Source of the DNA: an uncultured Aquimarina sp.
GTDB taxonomy: Bacteria; Bacteroidota; Bacteroidia; Flavobacteriales; Flavobacteriaceae
Length of the DNA stretch: 50,275 nt
Reading direction: 5' to 3'
Assembly (NCBI GenBank): GCA_947499005.1
Contig: CANMML010000028.1
Coordinates: 1-50,275, forward strand
The first letter of the stretch is position 1, and every line of letters starts with the position of its first letter. Of this stretch, positions 42,465 through 50,275 are shown one piece after another. The notes under the pieces were generated by a model that worked only from the letters and a program-made list of their open reading frames with translations, was not told the DNA's origin and made no database searches. The translations under genes and the position numbers were made by a program.

Positions 42465-43994
42465 ATGCAAAATAACGTCCTTATTCTTGATTTTGGATCG
42501 CAATACACGCAGCTGATAGCGCGAAGAGTGCGAGAACTTAATATTTATTGTGAAATTCACCCTTTCAATAAAGTACCAGATTTAACAAATTATAAAGCAG
42601 TAATTCTTTCAGGATCACCTTCTTCGGTAAGAAGTGAAAATCCTCCGCATATCGATTTGTCTGCAATAAGAGGTAATAAACCTTTATTAGGAGTTTGTTA
42701 TGGTGCTCAGTATTTAGCCCATTTTAATGGAGGTAAAGTTGCTCCTTCTAATATTAGAGAATATGGAAGAGCAAATCTTTCTTTTGTAAAAAAAGAAGAG
42801 ACTTTTTTCGAAGGGATAGCAGCAGGCTCTCAGGTATGGATGAGCCATAGCGATACGATAAAAGAATTGCCAGAAAATGGTGTGAAACTAGCAAGTACAC
42901 ATGATGTGGAAAATGCTGCCTATAAAATAGAAGGTGAATCTACTTATGCCATTCAATTTCACCCAGAAGTATATCATTCTACTGATGGAAAGCAATTGTT
43001 AGAAAATTTTTTGGTTAAGATCGCAGAAGTATCTCAAGAGTGGACTCCAAGTTCGTTTGTAGACACTACAGTAGCCGAGTTGAAGGAAAAGATTGGTGAT
43101 GAACGCGTAATCTTAGGTTTAAGTGGAGGAGTAGATTCTACAGTTGCTGCGGTATTATTACATAAAGCTATTGGAGAAAACCTTTATTGTATTTTCGTTA
43201 ACAATGGGTTATTACGTAAAAATGAGTTTTCTGGAGTACTAGAACAGTACAAAGGAATGGGTCTTAATGTAAAAGGTGTAGATGCTTCGGCACGTTTCTT
43301 GGGAGAGTTAGCAGGAGAAAGTGATCCAGAACGTAAGCGAAAAATCATAGGTAAAGTATTTGTTGATGTTTTTGATGACGAATCGAAATTAGTAGATGGT
43401 GCTAAATGGTTAGCACAAGGAACTATTTATCCAGATGTGATAGAATCTGTTTCTGCTACAGGGGGACCTTCGGCAACTATTAAATCTCATCATAATGTAG
43501 GAGGATTGCCAGATTATATGAAGTTAAAGGTAGTAGAGCCTTTACGAGCTTTATTTAAAGATGAAGTTAGAAGGGTAGGAGCATCTTTGGGGATTGATCC
43601 TCAATTATTAGGAAGACATCCATTCCCAGGGCCAGGATTGGCTATTCGTATTTTAGGAGATATTACAGCAGAAAAAGTTGCCATTCTTCAAGAAGTAGAT
43701 GCTATCTTTATTGATGGATTACGCGAAGCAGGTCTTTATGATAAAGTATGGCAAGCAGGAGCTATGTTATTACCTGTTAATAGTGTAGGTGTAATGGGAG
43801 ATGAGCGTACTTATGAAAAATGTGTAGCTTTACGAGCTGTGGAAAGTACAGATGGTATGACGGCTGATTGGGTAAATTTACCTTATGAATTTTTACAAAA
43901 AACATCTAATGCCATAATAAATAAAGTAAAAGGCGTTAATAGAGTAGTATACGATATTAGTTCGAAACCCCCAGCAACTATTGAGTGGGAATAA
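42465..43994 (+). CDS. guaA: GMP synthase (glutamine-hydrolysing)
   Basis: 509 residues. The class I glutamine amidotransferase domain has catalytic Cys78 in GVCYGAQ, and His/Glu in IQFHPEVYH near 168. The ATP-pyrophosphatase domain has the PP-loop GLSGGVDST near 220, and the C-terminal dimerisation domain starts after [14 protein letters not shown] and ends IEWE. Converts XMP to GMP. The ATG at 42465 gives the standard start [15 protein letters not shown]; a TTG at 42450 is in frame but lies in the promoter. It leads a five-gene plus-strand run to idi. Confidence 0.96.
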   Translation: MQNNVLILDFGSQYTQLIARRVRELNIYCEIHPFNKVPDLTNYKAVILSGSPSSVRSENPPHIDLSAIRGNKPLLGVCYGAQYLAHFNGGKVAPSNIREYGRANLSFVKKEETFFEGIAAGSQVWMSHSDTIKELPENGVKLASTHDVENAAYKIEGESTYAIQFHPEVYHSTDGKQLLENFLVKIAEVSQEWTPSSFVDTTVAELKEKIGDERVILGLSGGVDSTVAAVLLHKAIGENLYCIFVNNGLLRKNEFSGVLEQYKGMGLNVKGVDASARFLGELAGESDPERKRKIIGKVFVDVFDDESKLVDGAKWLAQGTIYPDVIESVSATGGPSATIKSHHNVGGLPDYMKLKVVEPLRALFKDEVRRVGASLGIDPQLLGRHPFPGPGLAIRILGDITAEKVAILQEVDAIFIDGLREAGLYDKVWQAGAMLLPVNSVGVMGDERTYEKCVALRAVESTDGMTADWVNLPYEFLQKTSNAIINKVKGVNRVVYDISSKPPATIEWE

Positions 43995-44003
43995 ATAAGA
44001 CTT

Positions 44004-45899
44004 ATGATAAAAATTGCTGCATTTTTCATTGTTGCACTAGCTTTTTTTCAAACAGCTAGTGCACAATTTAATTTTAGAAAACACAAAGTACGAGTAGGTG
44101 AGGATGTGTATTCTATAGCAAAAGAATATAGTACGACTTCCGAAGCTATTTTTGATTTAAATCCTTCAGCTGCTAGTGGAATTTATCCAGACATGTTCTT
44201 GGTAATTCCTCATTCATTAGATGTACCTGATATTCCACCTGAGGGGCTTATTTTCAAAAAGCATAAAACCAAAAAGAAACATACTCTTTATAGTATTGCG
44301 AAGAAGTACAAAGTTGAAATAGCAGATATAAAGAAGTATAATCCATTTCTAAAGGACGAACCTTTGAGAAAAGGCGATATTCTCCGAATTCCGTTACCTA
44401 AACCAAAATACATTTCTGTAGTTCGCACTTTAGGTGAAAAGCGTCCTGAAACACAAATTTATACTGTTCAGCCTAAAGAAACTCGTTATGGGATCGCTAG
44501 AAAGTTTGGAGTTACAATTCCTGAATTGGAGAATATGAATCCTAATTTAGGAGAAGATTTCCCTATAGGAATGAAGATTTTAGTTCCAAAAGAGGTAAAG
44601 AATGAGACTCCTATAGTTAAAGAAGATTTTGAACTATACGAGGTGCCAGCTAAACAAACCATGTATAGTTTAAGTAAGATATATGGTATTCCCCAAGATT
44701 CAATTGTTACTTTAAATCCAACGGTTCAAGAGGGATTAAAAGTGGGAATGGTTTTAAAACTTCCTCGTATTAATCCAGTAGCTTCAGATGAAGGAATATT
44801 AGATTTAACTCCGTTTATTACTGTCGGAAATAAAGCTTCAATTGCTTTGGTACTTCCTTTTTGTGTTAACAAATTTGATACAGAAGATCAAGTAAAACTA
44901 AAGTCGCAATTATCTAAGAATAGGGTGACACAAATTTCTGCAGATATATATTCTGGAGCAAAATTGGCTATTGATAAAGCTGCTTCACTAGGGGTAGAAA
45001 CAGACGTTGTAGTATTAGATTCGGAACGAAATGAAACAACTATAAGCAAGCTTGTTGAGAAACATAATTTACAATCCAAAGACGCTATTATAGGGCCAGC
45101 ATTTCATAAGAATGCAGTTAAACTGGCAAAAAAACTAGTTGATGTCCCGGTATTTTCTTTTTCAAACAAAAGCACTGGATTTCAACAGAACTTATATCAA
45201 ACCTTACCTTCAACAAATACCTTACAAGAGAAAATTATTGATTTCGTTAAGGCAGATACTTTGCCTAAGCACATACTTATTATAACGGATAAAGATCATG
45301 AAGCAACAAAAAGTAAACTGTTAGCCGCTTTTCCTAATGCTAAAACAGTAACACCAGTAGTTAATAAAGTAGGTGATAGTTTTGTTAAAGTAAGTGATCT
45401 AGAAAAAACAATGGGAGAAAAGGAATCTGATCTTCCATATTGGGTGTTTTTAGAATCATCGGATGTAGCTTTATTAAGTAATGTAGTATCGTTGCTAAAT
45501 GCCCGCGTACAGACTCATAAAGTGACTTTGTTTACTACGGATAAGAATAAGTCTTTTGATAATGAAGCTGTTCCTAATTTACAATTATCGAATTTGCACT
45601 TTCATTATCCAAAAGCAAATAAGTTGATCGAATCTGGTGAAGGTTGGTTTTACACAACGTATAAAGAAAAACATGGAGTAAACCCTAATCAATATGCTGT
45701 ACGCGCTTATGATCTAACTCTAGATGTATTACTGCGCTTAGCTTATGCTAAAGGGGAGAAAACATTATTACTTTCGGGAAGTACAACCGAATATTTAGAG
45801 AATAAATTCAATTATGAATTGAATGGAGGTAGCTTGCAAAACAAAGCTTCTTATATTATAAAATATGGTGATGATCTTACCTTTGAGGTATTGAATTAA
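44004..45899 (+). CDS. Secreted LysM protein with a periplasmic-binding-like domain
   Basis: 631 residues. Signal peptide (1-20, ending ASA). Four LysM modules follow (about 27-68, 90-128, 151-192 and 210-253; each has a Y-S-I/L-A/S-K-Y-style helix, for example HTLYSIAKKYKVEIADIKKYN). From about 265 a type I periplasmic binding fold begins (ASIALVLPFC, IGPAFHKNAVKLAKKLVDVPVFSFSN). LysM binds peptidoglycan; the second domain is like LpoA-type or amino-acid-binding proteins, with ligand unknown. Starts nine bases after guaA and its stop overlaps the next ATG by one base (TAATG). Confidence 0.87.
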   Translation: MIKIAAFFIVALAFFQTASAQFNFRKHKVRVGEDVYSIAKEYSTTSEAIFDLNPSAASGIYPDMFLVIPHSLDVPDIPPEGLIFKKHKTKKKHTLYSIAKKYKVEIADIKKYNPFLKDEPLRKGDILRIPLPKPKYISVVRTLGEKRPETQIYTVQPKETRYGIARKFGVTIPELENMNPNLGEDFPIGMKILVPKEVKNETPIVKEDFELYEVPAKQTMYSLSKIYGIPQDSIVTLNPTVQEGLKVGMVLKLPRINPVASDEGILDLTPFITVGNKASIALVLPFCVNKFDTEDQVKLKSQLSKNRVTQISADIYSGAKLAIDKAASLGVETDVVVLDSERNETTISKLVEKHNLQSKDAIIGPAFHKNAVKLAKKLVDVPVFSFSNKSTGFQQNLYQTLPSTNTLQEKIIDFVKADTLPKHILIITDKDHEATKSKLLAAFPNAKTVTPVVNKVGDSFVKVSDLEKTMGEKESDLPYWVFLESSDVALLSNVVSLLNARVQTHKVTLFTTDKNKSFDNEAVPNLQLSNLHFHYPKANKLIESGEGWFYTTYKEKHGVNPNQYAVRAYDLTLDVLLRLAYAKGEKTLLLSGSTTEYLENKFNYELNGGSLQNKASYIIKYGDDLTFEVLN

Positions 45900-46456
45900 T
45901 GAAATTTCTAGTTGTATTATTAATCTCTCTACAAGCTGTATCTCCTTTGTGGGCACAAGCTACAAAGCAAGGGTGGAATAACTATGCTGTTCATCCAGAA
46001 TTAGTATGGGAAGATTTTAAAGGTAAAAACCCTAATATTAATACAACGACTGCAGCTGAAGTAAATACAAGTTTAGAGTTAAAATGGGGGTATAAGACAG
46101 AGGGAACAGAAATAGAGTTTATATATGAAGTTTATGCCTTACAAAATCCAAATGCTTCTTGGGTAGAAGTTACTCAAAAAACAGAAAGAGTTTTGTCACA
46201 TGAACAGCTTCATTTTGACATAACAGAATTACATGCTCGTATATTTCGTAAATGGTTATCGGAGTTTGATTATCTAAATACAAGAAACCTTCGAAGACAG
46301 GTGAATAGAAAATATACTGAAATTAAAATTGCATGGAAAAGGATGCAACAGGAATACGATCTAGATACCAACCATGGAATTCTTTTTAAGGAGCAATCTT
46401 TGTGGAATGATAAATTAGAGGTATTATTAGAGAAATATTCCAATTTTAAATCTTAA
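45899..46456 (+). CDS. DUF922 family putative metallopeptidase, secreted
   Basis: 185 residues. Signal peptide (1-20, ending LWAQ). The domain includes LVWEDFKGKNP near 35-45, typical of DUF922, and an HExxH zinc motif (HEQLH at 101-105) followed by FDITELHAR with Glu110, which makes a zinc-dependent protease likely. Family members are secreted or periplasmic. It is translationally coupled to the LysM gene by a one-base overlap, which suggests action on the cell wall or its proteins. Confidence 0.8.
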   Translation: MKFLVVLLISLQAVSPLWAQATKQGWNNYAVHPELVWEDFKGKNPNINTTTAAEVNTSLELKWGYKTEGTEIEFIYEVYALQNPNASWVEVTQKTERVLSHEQLHFDITELHARIFRKWLSEFDYLNTRNLRRQVNRKYTEIKIAWKRMQQEYDLDTNHGILFKEQSLWNDKLEVLLEKYSNFKS

Positions 46457-46461
46457 GTGTT

Positions 46462-46686
46462 ATTATACCTCAAAAAGAATTTCTTTTAGAATTAGCGAAA
46501 GCAAAAATGCCTTTTGGAAAATATAAGGATTACTACCTCATAGATATTCCCGAATATTATTACGTTTGGTATAGGACTAAGGGATTCCCTAAAGGAAAAC
46601 TGGGCATGCAAATGCAGAGTATGTATGAAATTAAGTTGAACGGTTTAGAAGACTTGGTGCGTCCTTTGAGGTCCATTAAAAATTAA
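46462..46686 (+). CDS. DUF3820 family protein
   Basis: The frame reads IIPQKEFLLELAKAKMPFGK, then YKDYYLIDIPEYYYVWY, RTKGFPKGKLGMQ, and LNGLEDLVRPL, a complete DUF3820 domain. There is no ATG, GTG or TTG before the conserved core: the first ATG (46507) would remove about 15 conserved residues. An ATT at 46462, five bases after the previous stop, is the best start if rare codons are allowed. The family is small and of unknown role, often near exonucleases. The gene is 21 bases upstream of the idi region and in the same run. Confidence 0.7.
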   Translation: MIPQKEFLLELAKAKMPFGKYKDYYLIDIPEYYYVWYRTKGFPKGKLGMQMQSMYEIKLNGLEDLVRPLRSIKN

Positions 46687-46710
46687 TAAAGCAACATTAT
46701 AGAAGTCTAT

Positions 46711-47226
46711 ATGTCAAAAGAATACGTCATCTTAGTTGATGAGAAAGACAATCAAATAGGTACAATGGAGAAAATAGAGGCACATGAAAAGGCTTTATTG
46801 CATCGTGCTTTCTCTATTTTTATCTTTAATGATCAAGGACAGTTAATGCTTCAGCAACGCGCTTTTAAAAAGTACCATTCTCCAGGCTTATGGACAAATA
46901 CCTGTTGTAGCCACCAAAGAGAAGGAGAGGATACACTAGAAGCAGCCCATAGACGTTTAGTAGAGGAAATGGGCTTTGATACAGATCTAGAAGAAAAATT
47001 TGCTTTTGTCTATAAGGCAGCTTTTGATAACGGCCTTACCGAACATGAATTTGATCATGTATTAGTAGGTAACTATAACAATGCACCTGTTTTAAATCCA
47101 GAAGAGGCTGCAAATTGGCGTTGGGTTTCTCTTGAAGAGGTAAAAAAAGATATTGATGCTTTCCCTCAAAATTACACACCTTGGTTTCGTATTATTTTTC
47201 AAAAATATTATGAGTTTATAGGATAA
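46711..47226 (+). CDS. idi: Isopentenyl-diphosphate delta-isomerase, type I
   Basis: 171 residues, Nudix fold. LLHRAFSIFIFND near 29-41, WTNTCCSHQ with the catalytic Cys65 near 61-69, and the Nudix-like helix RRLVEEMGF near 80-88. LTEHEFDH near 114-121 holds the second catalytic acid. Interconverts IPP and DMAPP; Bacteroidota use the MEP pathway, so it balances the two products. Last gene of the guaA run. A 14-bp unit occurs about three times just after it (47261-47300); the rest of the gap to 47422 holds no gene. Confidence 0.93.
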   Translation: MSKEYVILVDEKDNQIGTMEKIEAHEKALLHRAFSIFIFNDQGQLMLQQRAFKKYHSPGLWTNTCCSHQREGEDTLEAAHRRLVEEMGFDTDLEEKFAFVYKAAFDNGLTEHEFDHVLVGNYNNAPVLNPEEAANWRWVSLEEVKKDIDAFPQNYTPWFRIIFQKYYEFIG

Positions 47227-47422
47227 GGTTTGGACACTTAAATTGCATTTGTGAATTGATGATTGTTTTTTGAGGATTGTTTTTTGAGGATTGTTTTGAA
47301 GAATACAATGGAAAACCCTAAGCTTAGGAATTTATTGTTGATATATTGTTTTTACTTTCTCCGTTCTATATAAGCAATAACAAGTCCATATAATAAGTAT
47401 AGCTTGTGCCAAAATACAGGTG

Positions 47423-47914
47423 TTATATCGTATCTTCAATCTGTTTTAAATGTCTTTCAGTATGCAATGGAATAAAATTCAGCCAGTCTGTTATTGTGAA
47501 TTCTCCTAACAAAGGATGATTATGAATTCTATTGTCAATTTTTATTTTTTCGGTTATAAGGTCATTTTTTAAAGAGTTCCTTAAATCGATAAACGCAGAA
47601 CTAAAGCTTGAGAGGTTCTGAAAATGGCCTTTAGGATGAAGGAAATATGGTGATTGAATTTTTTTGTCTCGTTGGTCTATTAAAATAATTTCCAATTTAT
47701 TTTGTCCAAATAGCTCTTTATCCTTGGATTCCTTGTCAGATGATTTAGAAACAATACTATAAATAACCTTGTCAGTAATATAAATATGTTCCAGAATTTC
47801 TAATAAACTCCATTCCGAGCCACTTTTTTTAGCAAGCTTTTCAATTGGATATTCCTTAACGGTTTCCAATAATTTATTTGTGTTTTGTTCAAGCTCTTTA
47901 ATATATCTTTCCAT
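47423..47914 (-). CDS. DinB-fold protein (DUF664/DfsB type)
   Basis: 163 residues, a four-helix bundle of the DinB superfamily. GSEWSLLEILEHIYITDK near 32-49 has the first His of the metal site, and FIPLHTERHLKQIEDT near the C-terminus has the other two (H155 and H159 in LHTERHL). The family includes thiol-dependent transferases and damage-induced proteins; the substrate is unknown. It stands immediately downstream of an attC-like repeat, as a cassette gene would. Confidence 0.8.
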   Translation of the reverse strand: MERYIKELEQNTNKLLETVKEYPIEKLAKKSGSEWSLLEILEHIYITDKVIYSIVSKSSDKESKDKELFGQNKLEIILIDQRDKKIQSPYFLHPKGHFQNLSSFSSAFIDLRNSLKNDLITEKIKIDNRIHNHPLLGEFTITDWLNFIPLHTERHLKQIEDTI

Positions 47915-47931
47915 TTCTGTTTTTCTTATGT

Positions 47932-48108
47932 TTTACAATGTTAAATATATGGCGAGTAGTACAGAATAAACAATTATTTTCGGTTTAGCACAAGTCAAAT
48001 CTTTTGCATTTAATTTTTCTTTTTAATACCAAATCAAAAGATTTGGCGACTTTGCAAATAGACAACAGCTTTTGGATTAAGCACTAATCGACCTATTTGC
48101 TATTATAT
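47932..48108. repeat. Dispersed structured repeat, copy 1 (attC-like)
   Basis: About 177 bp that aligns along its full length with 49785-49970 in the same orientation. Shared words include GTTAAATATATGGC, CAAATCTTTTGCATT and CCAAATCAAAAGATTTGGCGA. It lies just upstream of the DinB start on the minus strand. Confidence 0.85.
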
Positions 48109-48283
48109 GGCTTATAACTTAAATAAGTATCTAAGATTCCTTAAAAAACATGCGAAAATAGGAGTAGGAGTACTCGGTATATCAAAAGTACTTAAAAACA
48201 TCATTGAGGACTTAAATAAAAGCTTTTTAAGGGGTGTAAATATTTTGACAACTTACTCAACTCAACCCATTATTCTTCCTTAG
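48107..48283 (+). CDS. 58-residue ORF in the accessory gap
   Basis: An intact frame from ATG 48107 to TAG 48281 that starts in the last bases of repeat copy 1. The product begins MAYNLNKYLRFLKKHAKIG and goes on with VGVLGISKVLKNIIEDLNKS. It is basic and helical; no family is recognised. It could be a real small gene or a chance frame. The rest of 48284-48354 holds nothing I can name. Confidence 0.3.
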   Translation: MAYNLNKYLRFLKKHAKIGVGVLGISKVLKNIIEDLNKSFLRGVNILTTYSTQPIILP

Positions 48284-48354
48284 AAAGCCATTTTTGAAAT
48301 AGGTTTTTAGTGAATTTAATGGGTGGTGCAACGGTTACCAGTGTTGTAAACTGT

Positions 48355-49770
48355 TTACTTTGTGTTCTCTACTTTAATTAATCGATCACTTAAATTTTGT
48401 ATTAGTTTTTGCTGTTGAATAGTATAAAGAGTTAACTCCTCAATTTTTTGAAGTAATTTGATATTCATCTCAGCTAGATTAATTCCTTTTTCATCCATTT
48501 CTTTAGCAGAAGCAATTTCAGGTAAATGCTTATTTTTCTTAATATAAGATTCTACAGTCTTTAGAGACGGTAAATTATAATCATTTTCGAAAACAAAATC
48601 AGCGCCTCCTGCTGTTGCAGTTACTAATACCTCTTGCGAATGTATTTTACCAGCAACAGTAAGCATTGAATCAGGGTTTAGAGTTCCAATTCCAACTTTT
48701 CCATTTACAGCTAAATGAGTTCCAATATTTAAATTAGAATCTCCTTTATAGCCAATAGCAATTCCTTTATATTGAGTTTTATCACCAGTATCAGGCTGTA
48801 AGTGTAGTGTAGAGTAGTATCTTCCAAACTGACCAGACAAGTCAATATGTCTAGATAAAATCCATGAACGCCTTGAGTTTTCTGCTCCTGCAACGCCCAT
48901 TTCTAGTGTGTTATTGGCATTAGTATATAGTTGAAAAATATTTCCTCTAGAAGTTGTAGTTGGGTGACTGGAAGAAGAATCGTATCTGTTTAAGTGTAAT
49001 TGAGCCTCTGGATTTGTTGTTCCAAAACCTACATTTCCATTTACAGCTAAGTGAGTTCCTATTCCAAGGTTGGTGCTAGCATTGTATCCAATGGCAATTC
49101 CTTTATATTGAGTTTTATCACCAGTATCAGGTTGTAAGTGTAGTGTAGAGTAATACCTTCCAAACTGACCAGACAAGTCAATATGTCTAGATAAAATCCA
49201 TGAACGCCTTGAGTTTTCTGCTCCTGCAACGCCCATTTCTAGTGTGTTATTGGCATTAGTATATAGTTGAAAAATATTTCCTCTAGAAGTTGTAGTTGGG
49301 TGACTGGAAGAAGAATCGTATCTGTTTAAGTGTAATTGAGCCTTTGGATTTGTTGTTCCAAAACCTACATTTCCATTTACAGCTAAGTGAGTTCCTATTC
49401 CAAGGTTGGTGCTAGCATTGTATCCAATGGCAATTCCTTTATATTGAGTTTTATCACCAGTATCAGGTTGTAAGTGTAGTGTAGAGTAATACCTTCCAAA
49501 CTGACCAGACAAGTCAATATGTCTAGATAAAATCCATGAACGCCTTGAGTTTTCTGCTCCTGCAACGCCCATTTCTAGTGTATTATTGGCATTAGTATAT
49601 AGTTGGAAAATATTTCCTCTAGAAGTTGTAGTTGGGTGACTGGAAGAATCGTGATTTTGAGTAATATATAATAAGCCTTTTACTGTTAATTTTCCATCTA
49701 CTATTTCATCCTGAGCAAAAGTTGATATAAATGCAGAACAAAAGACGATTGTCAAAAATATTTTTTTCAT
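48355..49770 (-). CDS. Secreted fibre-like protein with three internal repeats
   Basis: 471 residues. Signal peptide (1-19, ending FAQ). From about 41 three nearly identical modules of 112 residues follow (each with HPTTTSRGNIFQLYTNANN, AGAENSRRSWILSRHIDLSG, and HLAVNGNVGFGTTNP). The C-terminal about 100 residues (VAGKIHSQEVLVT, SLKTVESYIKKNKHLPEIAS, EMNIKLLQKIEELTLYTIQQ) form the coiled tail typical of flavobacterial surface fibre proteins that resemble phage tail fibres. Repeats are almost identical at the DNA level (336-bp period), so the copy number is likely to change. The gene sits between two attC-like repeats. Confidence 0.8.
   Translation of the reverse strand: MKKIFLTIVFCSAFISTFAQDEIVDGKLTVKGLLYITQNHDSSSHPTTTSRGNIFQLYTNANNTLEMGVAGAENSRRSWILSRHIDLSGQFGRYYSTLHLQPDTGDKTQYKGIAIGYNASTNLGIGTHLAVNGNVGFGTTNPKAQLHLNRYDSSSSHPTTTSRGNIFQLYTNANNTLEMGVAGAENSRRSWILSRHIDLSGQFGRYYSTLHLQPDTGDKTQYKGIAIGYNASTNLGIGTHLAVNGNVGFGTTNPEAQLHLNRYDSSSSHPTTTSRGNIFQLYTNANNTLEMGVAGAENSRRSWILSRHIDLSGQFGRYYSTLHLQPDTGDKTQYKGIAIGYKGDSNLNIGTHLAVNGKVGIGTLNPDSMLTVAGKIHSQEVLVTATAGGADFVFENDYNLPSLKTVESYIKKNKHLPEIASAKEMDEKGINLAEMNIKLLQKIEELTLYTIQQQKLIQNLSDRLIKVENTK
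48690..49660 (-). repeat. Three tandem 336-bp coding repeats
   Basis: Direct repeats within the fibre-like gene. For example the word TCCAAAACCTACATTTCC recurs at 49021 and 49357, 336 bp apart. Units 1 and 2 (higher coordinates) differ from each other by a handful of bases; the third is more diverged at its far end. Confidence 0.85.
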
Positions 49771-49784
49771 TTGTTTTTTAATAG

Positions 49785-49970
49785 TTTACAACGTTAAATA
49801 TATGGCAAGTTGGACGGAAAACAAGCAATTATTTTTAGGTTAGCCATAAGCCAAATCTTTTGCATTTTGTTTTAATTTTTCTCATTTAACACCAAATCAA
49901 AAGATTTGGCGAATTTGCAAATAGATAACAATCTTTCGATTAAACACTAATTGCCCAATTTGTTATACAT
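49785..49970. repeat. Dispersed structured repeat, copy 2 (attC-like)
   Basis: Aligns with 47932-48108. It has a perfect 13-bp inverted repeat (GCCAAATCTTTTG at 49850-49862, CAAAAGATTTGGC at 49898-49910), a nested CCAAATC-AAAA-GATTTGG hairpin, and partly complementary ends (TACAAC near the start, GTTATA at the end), the geometry of an integron attC site. Located directly upstream of the fibre-like gene on the minus strand. Confidence 0.85.
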
Positions 49971-49971
49971 C

Positions 49972-50275
49972 GTGTGTGTGCCTTGAATGGTAAATATAGT
50001 TCATTTAAAGAATGTCCCAAAGGGTGTAAATACATGATACGAGGAAGTAACGGTCCTAAGTAAAGCAAGTGGCAAGGTTGATTGGGGTGACCCAATGACT
50101 GAAGTAAGCCAGACTGCGTGGTTGGTTCTGAGGAACACGAACTGGATATGAGGCTGTAAGGTTGGATAAGTAGGCACATAACTGCAACGTCCCAAACGTT
50201 TTTTTTAAAACGATAACCGAAGCAGTAGATTCAGCAGATATTGACCAAAGGGTATTTACCTTACCAAGGGAGGTC
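49972..50275 (+). mobile_element. Probable 5' part of a group II intron, cut by the window end
   Basis: Starts GTGTG, as group II introns do, right after the attC-like repeat. The sequence is richer in G and C than its surroundings and full of short hairpins, including ATTGGG-GTGA-CCCAAT (50081-50096, GNRA loop), GTTC-TGAG-GAAC (50125-50136) and CCC-AAA-GGG near 50020. It ends with ACCTTACCAAGGGAGGTC, which resembles the region just before intron-encoded reverse transcriptases. No protein-coding frame fits. The reverse transcriptase would lie beyond the window. Another structured RNA is not excluded. Confidence 0.5.

Noticed and set aside
47261..47300. 14-bp unit GATTGTTTTTTGAG repeated after idi
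   Set aside because: Only two full and one partial copy, AT-rich, with no structure or promoter; a minor slippage repeat.
49940..50195. Two overlapping minus-strand ORFs near the window end
   Set aside because: They lie in the structured RNA-like sequence, have unusual composition (many Leu, Pro, Ser, Cys) and overlap each other, as expected for chance frames across an intron.

Overview
The window is AT-rich chromosomal DNA from a member of the Bacteroidota, most likely a marine Flavobacteriaceae. Supporting signs are promoters of the TAnnTTTG type, few Shine-Dalgarno sequences, lipoproteins with acidic residues after the lipidated Cys, a TonB-dependent receptor with a carboxypeptidase-like N-terminal domain, a Bacteroidota-type TssD, a likely sulfonolipid gene pair and a family of flavobacterial conserved hypotheticals. 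The species cannot be read from the sequence.

Layout. 1-8.4 kb: mixed housekeeping and envelope genes (M90 peptidase, small lipoprotein, GT4 glycosyltransferase, single-domain response regulator, membrane protein, TIGR02757 protein, LolD-type ATPase, sugar-lactone oxidase). 8.7-14.3 kb: an ABC-F ATPase, two translationally coupled DUF368 (PopT-type polyprenyl-phosphate transporter) genes bracketed by 7-bp tandem arrays, a conserved hypothetical and a prohibitin-type SPFH protein. 14.3-17.3 kb: a decayed sulfatase, then two TlpA-like thioredoxin genes with a ghost copy of a third TlpA C-terminus between them. 17.5-24.3 kb: pseudouridine synthase, then an accessory block on the minus strand built around a TssD (Hcp-like) type VI secretion tube protein, a GH19/lysozyme-like putative effector without a signal peptide, and an overlapping lipoprotein that is a good immunity candidate; further uncharacterised secreted, membrane and orphan genes flank it.

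24.4-33.8 kb: oxyR, an acyl-CoA carboxylase carboxyltransferase, oligopeptidase B, a cysteine-synthase-fold enzyme next to an alpha-oxoamine synthase (together a plausible capnine/sulfonolipid pair), and a WYL regulator whose promoter shares an operator of identical geometry with the NTF2-like gene behind it. 34-41.4 kb: tRNA-Ser(UGA) with its own promoter and terminator, an M28 peptidase lipoprotein, a candidate free-standing small RNA on the minus strand, a DEAD/DEAH helicase, argH and a TonB receptor. 41.4-47.2 kb: a PNPOx-like/RidA pair on the minus strand, then a tight plus-strand run guaA, LysM protein, DUF922 protein, DUF3820 protein, idi.

47.4-50.3 kb: an accessory tail. A DinB-family gene and a fibre-like gene with three 336-bp internal repeats each sit behind a copy of a ~180-bp structured repeat that resembles an integron attC site. 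Where the second copy ends, a highly structured RNA-like sequence begins that looks like the 5' part of a group II intron cut off by the window end.

The observations most worth following are the TssD effector locus with an orphan toxin-like tail, the paired WYL operators, the hidden small-RNA unit at 35.4 kb, the attC-like repeats with their repeat gene and possible intron, and the dispersed heptamer arrays.
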